From: Candidatus Woesearchaeota archaeon
GTDB lineage: Archaea > Nanobdellota > Nanobdellia > Woesearchaeales > GW2011-AR15
Length of the DNA: 64,000 bases
NCBI GenBank assembly: GCA_016928835.1
Contig: JAFGJW010000006.1
Location: forward strand, 1-64,000
Direction of reading: 5' to 3'
Positions 8,944 to 17,742 of this stretch are shown one piece after another. How positions within the stretch are numbered: the first letter of the stretch is position 1; the number at the start of each line of letters is the position of its first letter. The notes below the pieces were generated by a model that saw nothing but the letters and a program-made list of their open reading frames with translations, had not been told where the DNA came from and searched no databases. Position numbers and translations under genes: made by a program.

Positions 8944-9750
8944 ATGGATGGTTCAATTGAAACAGTTATGCAAGATGATTCTATTTCCCTGATGAGGGCA
9001 GATAATGGGCCAGCTCTTGATGAACGAATACAAGGATTTCTTGGACAGGAAGTTACATTTTTAGGAGAAAGAATCACTTATGGTAATATTATTGCCAACA
9101 TTATTTCTTTGGTTATCAGGCCTTTGGTGGGTGCTCATGCCTCTGAGAGGTATAAAGATAACCCAGAAGCACTTGCTTTGATACATGCTGGTCTCATAGC
9201 CTCAGATGTTTTTGATGGATGGTTTGCAAGGAAATATGGTAATTCAGCAAGCAAGCTTGGTGAGTGGGCAGATATAATTGGTGACCACTTATATGAGATA
9301 GGGGTATTTGGGATGTATGCTAAACAAGGTAAAATCCCTTCATGGGTTCCGTTTTTCTATGTTTGTAAGGACACAGTAACAGATGTTAGAAGATATATGA
9401 GACAAAAAAGAGAAAAGACAGGTACAATTCTAAGTTCAGGCAGAACTGATTACAGGTGGGAAAGAGCTGGATATGCTTTAGCTAAATTATTGGCAATAGC
9501 AACTGCTGGCTCCAGAGCGCCAAAATGGTTAAAGCGAACAGTGTTATATAGCACAATAGCATGGGGAGCTTATCGAGCTATAAGAAATATCGGCAATATT
9601 GATCCTCCAGCAAGGTTTTATAGTGGCATGCAAGACCTGTATGATCAAGCAAGCCAAATAGCTGAAGGGTTTCTAGAGTACCTCAAATCACTTCCCCAAA
9701 AAAATCATCTGCAGTATATTGAATTAGATATGCATAGAGCCGCTGGTTAG
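8944..9750 (+). CDS. CDP-alcohol phosphatidyltransferase family protein
   Basis: 268 residues. The family signature is complete: D88-x2-D91-G92-x2-A95-R96, then G106-x3-D110-x3-D114, which binds the CDP group and two metals. Several hydrophobic helices surround it. Members transfer a phosphoalcohol from a CDP-lipid or CDP-alcohol in lipid synthesis. The acceptor (inositol phosphate, serine, glycerol phosphate) cannot be told from sequence. It converges on and overlaps the taw1 stop by 4 nt. Confidence 0.85.
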   Translation: MDGSIETVMQDDSISLMRADNGPALDERIQGFLGQEVTFLGERITYGNIIANIISLVIRPLVGAHASERYKDNPEALALIHAGLIASDVFDGWFARKYGNSASKLGEWADIIGDHLYEIGVFGMYAKQGKIPSWVPFFYVCKDTVTDVRRYMRQKREKTGTILSSGRTDYRWERAGYALAKLLAIATAGSRAPKWLKRTVLYSTIAWGAYRAIRNIGNIDPPARFYSGMQDLYDQASQIAEGFLEYLKSLPQKNHLQYIELDMHRAAG

Positions 9751-10694
9751 TCAAACTTCATTATCCTATCTTCTCTATTTTCCTTCATCAAAAGAACGAC
9801 TCTGCTCTCTTCTTTCTCATCAACAATTTTATAATCAGATTTATCTGCTATCTTTTCCGCAAATTCCCTTACTTCTTTGTGGGATGGCATATTCCCTTCT
9901 TTAAGTCGTTTTCTTGAGGAGCCCACCCACACATAGCCTTTTACTTCGACAAACATAGGTTCTGCAAGATTAACCAATTCTGCATATTTCTCAGGCAAAA
10001 TCATATTAATGTTATTTAACATAGTAATTCTCATTGTGGTTCTTGTTCTATGCTTAAATTTCTTCATTAACTCCAAACAATTAATACTTCTTTCCCAACC
10101 CTCTTTAAATAGTGGTTTGTCAATAATATTGAATAAATCCTTATTTGGTGCATCTATTGATAGGTATAGTTGAGTTGGCATCTCCATCTTTCCAAGAATC
10201 TCCGGATGCTGTCCTCTTGTAACCAAAAAGGTTGTTTTTCCCAGCTTATGCAATTTTTTAATAAGCCCGTTTATTTTTGGGTATAGCATGCTCTCCCCAA
10301 CCAGTGAGAGTGCAAAATGCATCGGCTCCATTGCCTCTTTTAATTTTTTTCTATTAACCTTATCATTTCCTCCGAAACCAGTCAATAGCTTTCTTTGAGC
10401 AGCAATACTTTTTTCTATGATTTCATCAGGCTCATCAAATTTCTCCCATCGCCAATATGTTGACAGTGGCGTAGATGAATCTCGCCAGCAAAATAAGCAT
10501 GAGTTTGAGCACGCCAAGCATGAAGTCATCTGACAGCATCTGTGGCATTTTATGCCATAAAATTTTTCTTTATAACAGAAGTTTTTATCCAAGAGTGACT
10601 TTTTTGTCCATTCACAGATTTTAACAGCACTATGACTGCCGACTAATCTATAACCTTGTTTTTCAAGTTTTACAGTTTGCTCTTGCGAAATCAT
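9747..10694 (-). CDS. taw1: tRNA 4-demethylwyosine synthase (radical SAM)
   Basis: 315 residues. The radical-SAM cluster is C62-x3-C66-x2-C69 within CSNSCLFCWRD. Further cysteines upstream (C27, C40, C50, C53, C54, C59) can hold the second cluster that the TYW1/Taw1 family uses. The enzyme condenses pyruvate with N1-methylguanosine-37 of tRNA-Phe to form the wyosine tricycle, an archaeal/eukaryotic modification. Other wyosine genes (Trm5, Taw2) are not in the window. Confidence 0.92.
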   Translation of the reverse strand: MISQEQTVKLEKQGYRLVGSHSAVKICEWTKKSLLDKNFCYKEKFYGIKCHRCCQMTSCLACSNSCLFCWRDSSTPLSTYWRWEKFDEPDEIIEKSIAAQRKLLTGFGGNDKVNRKKLKEAMEPMHFALSLVGESMLYPKINGLIKKLHKLGKTTFLVTRGQHPEILGKMEMPTQLYLSIDAPNKDLFNIIDKPLFKEGWERSINCLELMKKFKHRTRTTMRITMLNNINMILPEKYAELVNLAEPMFVEVKGYVWVGSSRKRLKEGNMPSHKEVREFAEKIADKSDYKIVDEKEESRVVLLMKENREDRIMKFD

Positions 10695-10725
10695 AAGTGA
10701 GGAGAAACTTAAGGGATATAAATAA

Positions 10726-11271
10726 TTATTTGGCCTTTTTAGTTAAACCATTGTAAAAGCCAAGCAGATAATCCATTAAATATTCAAGATCTTTCCTACT
10801 AAATTGGAACCCAGATACTTTCATGAGGAGATACTGCTTGCCATATGGCCTTTCAATATATCTAATTGTGATTAATCTGAATTTCTTTAGCTTCTTCTTT
10901 ATTTTATAGGATTGTTGGAAATCATGTTTTTTGTCCAAAATTAGTTTAATATATGTTCTTAATATACCTGGATCATCTCCTGCTTCCTTGTCCCGATAAT
11001 GTATTTCCCATTTGATATTTTTATGGCAGCCTTCAATTCTTGGCTCATCAAATATATAGGTAATTAGGTTAAAATTAAGCAATTCTGCCACTTCGAATAT
11101 TTTATTATAGAGAAAAATACGGAATAAAAGGACAATTATTAGTATAAAGTATATGAAAAAGATTGCTCTGCTAATATAGACATTGAGATATGGAGAGACT
11201 AAGAGCACGACAAAAATGACTATTGATGACAATGAATAAATGCACAGATAAAAATTATTTTTTGTATTCAT
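10726..11271 (-). CDS. Unknown two-helix membrane protein
   Basis: 181 residues. Two closely spaced membrane helices (about residues 10-30 and 35-55) are followed by a soluble basic domain of about 120 residues with alternating charged strands and the segment FRLITIRYIERPYGKQYLLM. I do not recognise the family. It is followed by taw1 in the same direction after 31 nt, so they may share a transcript. Confidence 0.65.
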   Translation of the reverse strand: MNTKNNFYLCIYSLSSIVIFVVLLVSPYLNVYISRAIFFIYFILIIVLLFRIFLYNKIFEVAELLNFNLITYIFDEPRIEGCHKNIKWEIHYRDKEAGDDPGILRTYIKLILDKKHDFQQSYKIKKKLKKFRLITIRYIERPYGKQYLLMKVSGFQFSRKDLEYLMDYLLGFYNGLTKKAK

Positions 11272-11320
11272 ATTGGATTCTGATATATTTTTTATAAATT
11301 ATATGCCTTAAATATTTTTG

Positions 11321-11887
11321 CTATTTTAGGATAATATTTAGTATAGGACCTAAAAATAGGAGATACATAAATGTAAACATAACACTAGTCATTGATTTTG
11401 ATATAACCTGGAAAGGGTCATCTGGCAGAATTGTTGTCCTGACAATAAAGTAGCCCACTGAATAAAATATGCTCGCCATATTTCCATAAAACATCAAACT
11501 AAACTTGCTGAATATTAAATGGGATAAGATAGGACAGAGATGGTATAACAAATAATTGGCAAAACTTCCTGGCGAAAAGATGCCTGAAACAAAGTCAGCA
11601 AAGAATACTGTTATGAAAAGGAATAGGAAGAGATATTTGATGCCGAAGTATCTAGTTATAATAATAGCTGAGAACAAGAGGGGGTCAAGCACAACCATTT
11701 TTAAGCCCATCTGGCCTCTGATCATCTTACCTGCAAAAGTAGCAATAATGAATAGACCCATGAAAAAGAAGATTTTATTGATAATGATGAATACAGCGCT
11801 CACAACCAAAAAGACAAGCAGCAATCGGATTTTCGAAGCATCAAGCCTAAATTTACTCTTCCTTTTTTGTTTTTGTTTCGGCAACAT
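11321..11887 (-). CDS. Unknown polytopic membrane protein
   Basis: 188 residues with a lysine/arginine-rich cytoplasmic start (KQKQKRKSKFR) and about five to six hydrophobic helices to the C-terminus. The size and topology resemble small transporter membrane subunits such as ECF S-components, but no signature confirms this. It diverges from the surface-protein gene at 12012. Confidence 0.6.
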   Translation of the reverse strand: MLPKQKQKRKSKFRLDASKIRLLLVFLVVSAVFIIINKIFFFMGLFIIATFAGKMIRGQMGLKMVVLDPLLFSAIIITRYFGIKYLFLFLFITVFFADFVSGIFSPGSFANYLLYHLCPILSHLIFSKFSLMFYGNMASIFYSVGYFIVRTTILPDDPFQVISKSMTSVMFTFMYLLFLGPILNIILK

Positions 11888-12011
11888 ACAAGTGATTAAA
11901 TAAACAATGTTTTTTATATAAATATATCGGATTTTTGGTTTTTAATCCATATGGCCAGTTCTTAACCTATTTTCATAATATTTATATAACTGAACCTTCT
12001 TAGAAAGTGAT

Positions 12012-13886
12012 ATGAAAAAGAATGTAATTCTGTTTTATATTATCCTCGTGTTCACTATCCTAATAACTGTTCAAAATGTGTTTGTATTTATCAAAATCAA
12101 TGCTATTGCCAAGGAGAGGATAACTGGCAAGATAGCCTATGGTGAGGTTGCATTATGCTACAACCAACCGCCTGTTCTTAATAACACATGCAATATGAGC
12201 GTCCTCCAAAATGAAACATATTACTGCCAAGTAAATGCGTCAGATCCTGATGGAAATGATATGAGTTTCATCTCGTTTTTTATTACTAATATTACGCTTT
12301 TCAATATCTCTTCTAGCGGAGTTATCAATTACTCACCAAATTACTCACATATTGGAAACCATACTTTTGGTGTTACTGTTATTGATCTCCCGGAGTGCGG
12401 ACCTCTCTCTGATTATGAACAGTATACACTGGAAGTCATTAGCACAAATGATCCTCCAATATTATTAATGCCTATACCTAATCAAACATGGGACTATGGC
12501 ACAAGCATAACTCCATTTGACCTTGACACCTATTTTTGGGATCCTGACGGAGACCCAATAACATACACATGGACATTGCCTACCAGCATCTCTGTTTCAA
12601 TTGATGCAAATAATGAAATCACATTTATTCCTGACAGCGGATGGTCTGGAGTAACATACATTACTTTCTTGGCTCATGATCCTTTTGGATTAAACACAAG
12701 CAGCAATCTTGTTCGGCTGACAGTAAGAGCACCACCAAGCCAACCTCAACAACCGTCTGGCGGGGGAGGGGGAGGAGGAGGAGGATCTTCTCTTCCAAAA
12801 TGCATCCCGCAGTGGTACTGCAGTGAATGGAGCAGATGTCATCCCGAGGGGTTCAGGTACAGGGAATGCGTTGATTTAAACAACTGCAGCAGCCTATTGA
12901 ACAAGCCCGAGACTAATGAGAGCTGTGAATTTATCTCTACGTGCTATGACGGATTCAAAGGACCAGACGAAGAAGGCATTGACTGCGGAGGCCCGTGTCC
13001 TCCCTGCGGCACATGCTATGACGGGATTTGTAATAATAATGAAGATTGCACAAAAGGATTAACTGATATGCCTGACTGCGGAGGCCCATGTCAAGCGTGC
13101 GAGGAAGAGCTTGCTAAAAAGATTAATGTAACTGGCAAAGCTATTGAAAGACCCGCAGTGATTGAAAAGGCATATCCTTTTTTGACAAGGATTTTATTGT
13201 TTATATTGATCATGCTGCTATTGGTATTCACAGTGTACCAAATCTCACCTGAGATAAAAAGAATTTATGGTGTATTAAAAAAGAGGAAAAAGAAGGTTGT
13301 TCTTGAAGAGAAATATGAAGCCAGCATTCTAGAACGCTTGGCCAGGCTTGAACACAAGATACCACATTACTCTGTCTCAAATCTGTTATCTGAGTTTTCC
13401 ACAATCTCAAGAGAATATTTTAAGGATTTGTTTAGCCTAGAAGTGGAATTTACATATGAAGAGCTCATCAATGAGATTAAGCAGAGGAAAGTGGACAAAG
13501 AACTTAAAAAAGTCCTGATTGGTTTCTTCAAAAGATCCACGGAAATGGAGTACAGCGGCATCAGTATCTCAAAATTAGAGTTCCAGGCAATGATAAATGA
13601 ATTCAGGGAGATTATATATTTAACAAGCACTCATGAAAAAGAAGAGAAAAGAGAGAGCGAACTTGTAATTAAGCCAAGAACGCAACTTGATAATCTTTTT
13701 TTCAAGATATCACAGGCAGAGAGAAAGTTGAGGAATAAGCAACTTACCGAGTCTAAAAAAATCTATTTAGAGCTCATAGAAGACTTTAAGAAACTAAGTC
13801 CAGCACAGAAACGCAGAGTAAGTGATTTTGTTAACAGACTCTACGAGGAATTAAGTTTAGCTCTTAAACAAGAAAAGATTAAATGA
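12012..13886 (+). CDS. Membrane-anchored surface protein with cadherin-like and TSP1-like modules
   Basis: 624 residues. N-terminal hydrophobic segment (about 8-28); cadherin/He-PIG-like modules with DPDGND and DPDGDP calcium-type motifs; a run of nine glycines (near residue 252) as a hinge; a thrombospondin-type-1-like module (QWYCSEWSRCHPEGFRYREC); and two CGGPC cysteine modules. A membrane helix (about 395-415) follows, then a basic, charged intracellular tail of about 200 residues. The large cytosolic tail is unusual for an adhesin and suggests a link to an internal partner. Ligand unknown. Confidence 0.8.
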   Translation: MKKNVILFYIILVFTILITVQNVFVFIKINAIAKERITGKIAYGEVALCYNQPPVLNNTCNMSVLQNETYYCQVNASDPDGNDMSFISFFITNITLFNISSSGVINYSPNYSHIGNHTFGVTVIDLPECGPLSDYEQYTLEVISTNDPPILLMPIPNQTWDYGTSITPFDLDTYFWDPDGDPITYTWTLPTSISVSIDANNEITFIPDSGWSGVTYITFLAHDPFGLNTSSNLVRLTVRAPPSQPQQPSGGGGGGGGGSSLPKCIPQWYCSEWSRCHPEGFRYRECVDLNNCSSLLNKPETNESCEFISTCYDGFKGPDEEGIDCGGPCPPCGTCYDGICNNNEDCTKGLTDMPDCGGPCQACEEELAKKINVTGKAIERPAVIEKAYPFLTRILLFILIMLLLVFTVYQISPEIKRIYGVLKKRKKKVVLEEKYEASILERLARLEHKIPHYSVSNLLSEFSTISREYFKDLFSLEVEFTYEELINEIKQRKVDKELKKVLIGFFKRSTEMEYSGISISKLEFQAMINEFREIIYLTSTHEKEEKRESELVIKPRTQLDNLFFKISQAERKLRNKQLTESKKIYLELIEDFKKLSPAQKRRVSDFVNRLYEELSLALKQEKIK

Positions 13887-13932
13887 ACTGGTTCTAAACC
13901 ATATCACTAGTTCTCAGGCAAAAATATAAATA

Positions 13933-13985
13933 TAACTTAGTTAATTTATATACATTATAGAACTTAGTTAACTTAGATAACTTAG
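13933..13985. promoter_or_regulatory. Tandem AACTTAG operator repeats before the RHH gene
   Basis: The heptamer AACTTAG occurs at 13934, 13961, 13970 and 13979. The last three are exactly 9 nt apart and lie between the TATA-like TTTATATAC (about 13945-13953) and the ATG at 13990. Closely spaced direct repeats between the TATA box and start are what a ribbon-helix-helix repressor would bind. Autoregulation is inferred. Confidence 0.6.
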
Positions 13986-13989
13986 TAAA

Positions 13990-14139
13990 ATGACTAATAT
14001 CAACATTGAGATACCTGATGAACTTCACAAGAAGGTGAAGATTAGGTGTGCTGTCGATGAGACTACAGTAAAGGATTTTGTAATAAAGGCTATAGAAAAC
14101 CAGGTTGAAGAGCCAAAACCACCTAAAAAAGCTAAGTAG
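13990..14139 (+). CDS. Small ribbon-helix-helix DNA-binding protein
   Basis: A 49-residue protein. The first strand reads MTNINIEIPDELHKKVK and is followed by two helices and a lysine/proline-rich tail, the CopG/Arc-type ribbon-helix-helix pattern seen in small repressors and antitoxins. The repeats ahead of it fit autoregulation. No toxin gene follows; the next gene is a 1,180-residue surface protein. It could therefore regulate the surface-protein genes. The homology is short, so confidence is moderate. Confidence 0.65.
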   Translation: MTNINIEIPDELHKKVKIRCAVDETTVKDFVIKAIENQVEEPKPPKKAK

Positions 14140-14193
14140 GTATGACTGGAGATGGGAGGCGGCACACCAGATGGAATAATTAGAAAAATAAAA

Positions 14194-17100
14194 ATGAACA
14201 AAAAAAGATTGATTTTGAGCATTGGGTATATACTAATGGTCCTTGTTATTTACCAAAACCTGAGTCTGTCTTACACATTGCAGGATATTGATTTATCTCC
14301 AAATAATGCTACCACCACAGATAATCTAATCTGCACCTGGACTCTGAGCGGGAGCGCCATGGTAAATGTGAGCTGGTATAATAACTCAGTTCTCCATGCA
14401 ACAATCGAAGATGCCTCAAACCCCCAGATACTTAGCTATACACAAACAAAAAGAGGGCAGACTTGGAACTGTACTGTGAGAGCAGGCAATGCTACAAATG
14501 TTACAGTATTGAGCGACACTGTGACTATAAAGAATGCTTTGCCAAGCGCGCCTAATGCATCTAACTTTACATTAATAGAAGACCAGGTTTTCAACACAAC
14601 ACTTAATTCAACTGACCCTGACGGGGATCCTATTACCTATTTTTATGAATCAAGTACAATAACCTTAGACACCTTTACCAGCAATACTGGATATCTTAAT
14701 TGGCTACCAGAGCAGAGTGATGTCGGATTGCATAATATCAGTTTCTATGCAAAGGATAATCAGGAGCTTACTCTTGTCGGCATCCAGGTCATATGGAATG
14801 TTACGTATGTTAATGACATGCCCTATTTCAACCCAAGTTTATCAAAGCAAACAATAAACGAAGGTGAGCCCTTAACATATCTGGTAACCGGCGCAGACGA
14901 GGAGAATACAACAGGTCCATTAAACTTCACGATAAATTCTACTTTTAACCCTGAACAATTGAATTTTACAGCCAGCAATGGATATCAGATTACTATTCAT
15001 TTTATTAACAGCAGGAATTCAAATTACAGCGACAGAGGCAACCATACTGTCACTGTGAAATTATGCGATCCAGATAACAGCACACTGTGTGTTTCTGAGA
15101 ATTTTGAACTGGAGGTTATACCAGTTAACCAGCCGCCAGTACTAGAGTTGATAGGCAACTATTCAGGAAACCAGACTGAAAATTTTACTGTTTATGTAAA
15201 TGCAACAGACCTCGACACTCAGGACATACTTACTTTTTCAATAAGCGGGTTGGATTGTCCAGTGCTTGACCCATGGAGTATTACTACACTTAACAACAGT
15301 TACAATGCTACAGGCATTATTAATATAACACCTCTGAACAATAGCCATGTTGCTTGCAGATATGTTAGAGTCACTGTAAGTGACGCCTACAGTTCTGATT
15401 ATCAGGACGTATTTTTTAATATTACAAATGTGAATGACCCCCCTATAATAAATAAGGAAAGCTACTATTCAGAGAATTCGCATAACAATTACAATATCTC
15501 GGCGCTAATTGGCTATGTGGGGATGGAATTCAGATACAGGGTAAATGGCTCTGATATTGACAATCTTACTTACGAGGGAGAGAACCTCACTTTTGAAAGC
15601 AATGCAACCAGCTGTGTAGACTGCCCTAATTTTGTAATAAATTCAACAACAGGCCTTATTTCTTTTACACCAAATAGTTCATATATTGGAAATTTCAGTT
15701 ATGAAGTCAATCTAAGTGATGACCAGGGTCTTTATGACACTGAGATTTTAAGAATGACCATATACAACAACACAGCACCATATTTCAATGAAACCCTCAC
15801 TAATTATACAGCATTTGAGGACCAGCAATTCCTACTAAAAATCAATGCCAGTGATAATGACGGCAATTTTTGGAGGTTCACTGACAATAGCACATTGTTT
15901 ATAATAGACCCTGACACAGGCCAGATTGATTTTACTCCAGCTTGCAGTGATATTGGTAATTACAGCATAAACATCACTATTACCGATACTGCCGGAGCCT
16001 ATAATTCATCTGTTTTTACTTTATTTGTTAACAATACGCCGGATGCGCCGATGCTGCCTTTTGTATATCCCTCATCTGCTATGCAGTCCAGGCTATTTTA
16101 TCTTGACATTGGCTACTCAACTACTGACGAAGACATCAGCTGCAAGCCTTATAATGATAGTCTGTTCTTCAACTCAACTTTCATAGAAGGGGATGAGCTT
16201 TTCAATATTAGCAGCGACGGATTGATTAATTTTACACCAGAGCTAGGCCAGAACGGCACCTATAGGATAAATATAAGCGTCATGGATAGTTTTGGCCTTA
16301 ATGACTCTCTCATTTTGAACTTGACTGTGTATAATAACAGCCTTGCTCCTGTGATGTACAACCTGACAGCAGCAAATAGCAGCAACCTAAGCCAATGGAG
16401 GCCCCTAATTGATTTCCCAAATAATATGACTATTATAAATATAACCGAGAATACTACAATAATATTCAACCACACAACCATTGACCCAGAAAGTGATCCA
16501 TTAGTGTATTTCTGGCTCTTGGACGATGTTGAAATTTCAAGGAACCATACCTTGAGCTACTATTTTGATTTTAACTCTTCTGGTGATTATGCACTCGATC
16601 TTTATGTAAATGATAATGTGTCAGACATATTGGCAAATAATATCTCCTTCAGATGGCTGATAACCGTAAACCAAGTTAACCGGCCCCCTGTTCTAGTAAA
16701 TGCTCTGCCAAATCAGACGTATGGATTAACAATAATGGGCATTACAAGAAGAGTAGATTACTTGACTGGACCAGATCCTGATTATCCAAGGTTCTATGAT
16801 CCTGATAATGACACGCTTAATTATAGTTCCACCTCAACTTCTTATGTCACAATTGTCTTTGAGGGCAATGATGCAATATTTACTCCTATCTCAACAGGCC
16901 TTGAGTATGTAGTCATCACAGCATCAGACGGAGAGTATTCTGCAGAGAGTAATAATGTTACTATCAATGTCTCTTATACAGAACAGGAACAGCCTATCCC
17001 CCAAACCAGGACCAAGACCAAGACAAAAACAGTGCTGCAGAAGATAATAGAAGAGAAAGAGAAGGAAAAACCGATTTACTTGGATATTATTGTTCCTGAA

Positions 17101-17742
17101 CCAATAACTCTCTACAGGAATAATACAATAAGGGCGCCAATAATTTTGGTGAATAATGCAAATGATACACTTGGAGGAATTAAGCTATCTGCTGAGACCA
17201 ATATATCAACAGTCGATGTCATGTTCTCCACAGATTATTTCGGAACACTTGTGCCTGGACAGCAGGTAACAACAGATATGATAATTACCTCATACAAAAC
17301 ATTCAATCATTATGAAATTGTTATCTGGGCAAATATTACGGAGCCAAATTTTAGGGATAATGCCGTTGTGTATGTAAATTCTATAGAAAAAACAAAAGGA
17401 AATCAGTCAGTGGCAAGTACGAAAATAACTTTTGCCAACGATCTTCTTGCAAGCAATCCTGAATGCCTTGAACTTAATGAGTTCCTTAACAGAGCCATGG
17501 ACAGAATGGAGGCCGGGGATTATGAGTCAGCTGCCAAAATAGTTGATTCTGTAATACAAGGCTGCAAGTATTTGGTCAGCCAGACACAATTAAGAAAAGA
17601 GAAACCAACAGGAGCAGTAATCTTTTCAGAGCTGAAAGAATATGCTAATATGAACACACTACTTATTGCAGTAATCGTACTTATTGTAACAATAATGCTA
17701 GTCACAATTCTGAAAAAAAAGAAAAAAACAAAGAAGAAATGA
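14194..17742 (+). CDS. Large cadherin-like repeat surface protein
   Basis: About 1,182 residues from the ATG at 14194. That start gives a clean signal peptide (MNKKRLILSIGYILMVLVIY); an in-frame ATG at 14152 only adds 14 polar residues. Multiple cadherin/dystroglycan-like modules of 90-100 residues follow, with repeated themes such as IDPDTGQIDFTPACSDIGNYS. Sequons are very dense. A soluble segment and a C-terminal membrane helix (last 35 residues) with a lysine-rich tail end the protein. It is coupled by ATGA to the next gene. Cell-surface adhesion or envelope role is inferred. Confidence 0.8.
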   Translation: MNKKRLILSIGYILMVLVIYQNLSLSYTLQDIDLSPNNATTTDNLICTWTLSGSAMVNVSWYNNSVLHATIEDASNPQILSYTQTKRGQTWNCTVRAGNATNVTVLSDTVTIKNALPSAPNASNFTLIEDQVFNTTLNSTDPDGDPITYFYESSTITLDTFTSNTGYLNWLPEQSDVGLHNISFYAKDNQELTLVGIQVIWNVTYVNDMPYFNPSLSKQTINEGEPLTYLVTGADEENTTGPLNFTINSTFNPEQLNFTASNGYQITIHFINSRNSNYSDRGNHTVTVKLCDPDNSTLCVSENFELEVIPVNQPPVLELIGNYSGNQTENFTVYVNATDLDTQDILTFSISGLDCPVLDPWSITTLNNSYNATGIINITPLNNSHVACRYVRVTVSDAYSSDYQDVFFNITNVNDPPIINKESYYSENSHNNYNISALIGYVGMEFRYRVNGSDIDNLTYEGENLTFESNATSCVDCPNFVINSTTGLISFTPNSSYIGNFSYEVNLSDDQGLYDTEILRMTIYNNTAPYFNETLTNYTAFEDQQFLLKINASDNDGNFWRFTDNSTLFIIDPDTGQIDFTPACSDIGNYSINITITDTAGAYNSSVFTLFVNNTPDAPMLPFVYPSSAMQSRLFYLDIGYSTTDEDISCKPYNDSLFFNSTFIEGDELFNISSDGLINFTPELGQNGTYRINISVMDSFGLNDSLILNLTVYNNSLAPVMYNLTAANSSNLSQWRPLIDFPNNMTIINITENTTIIFNHTTIDPESDPLVYFWLLDDVEISRNHTLSYYFDFNSSGDYALDLYVNDNVSDILANNISFRWLITVNQVNRPPVLVNALPNQTYGLTIMGITRRVDYLTGPDPDYPRFYDPDNDTLNYSSTSTSYVTIVFEGNDAIFTPISTGLEYVVITASDGEYSAESNNVTINVSYTEQEQPIPQTRTKTKTKTVLQKIIEEKEKEKPIYLDIIVPEPITLYRNNTIRAPIILVNNANDTLGGIKLSAETNISTVDVMFSTDYFGTLVPGQQVTTDMIITSYKTFNHYEIVIWANITEPNFRDNAVVYVNSIEKTKGNQSVASTKITFANDLLASNPECLELNEFLNRAMDRMEAGDYESAAKIVDSVIQGCKYLVSQTQLRKEKPTGAVIFSELKEYANMNTLLIAVIVLIVTIMLVTILKKKKKTKKK

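Noticed and set aside
14152-14193. Extended N-terminus for the surface protein from an ATG at 14152
   Set aside because: It adds 14 polar residues in front of a complete signal peptide that begins at 14194; the later start is the better fit.
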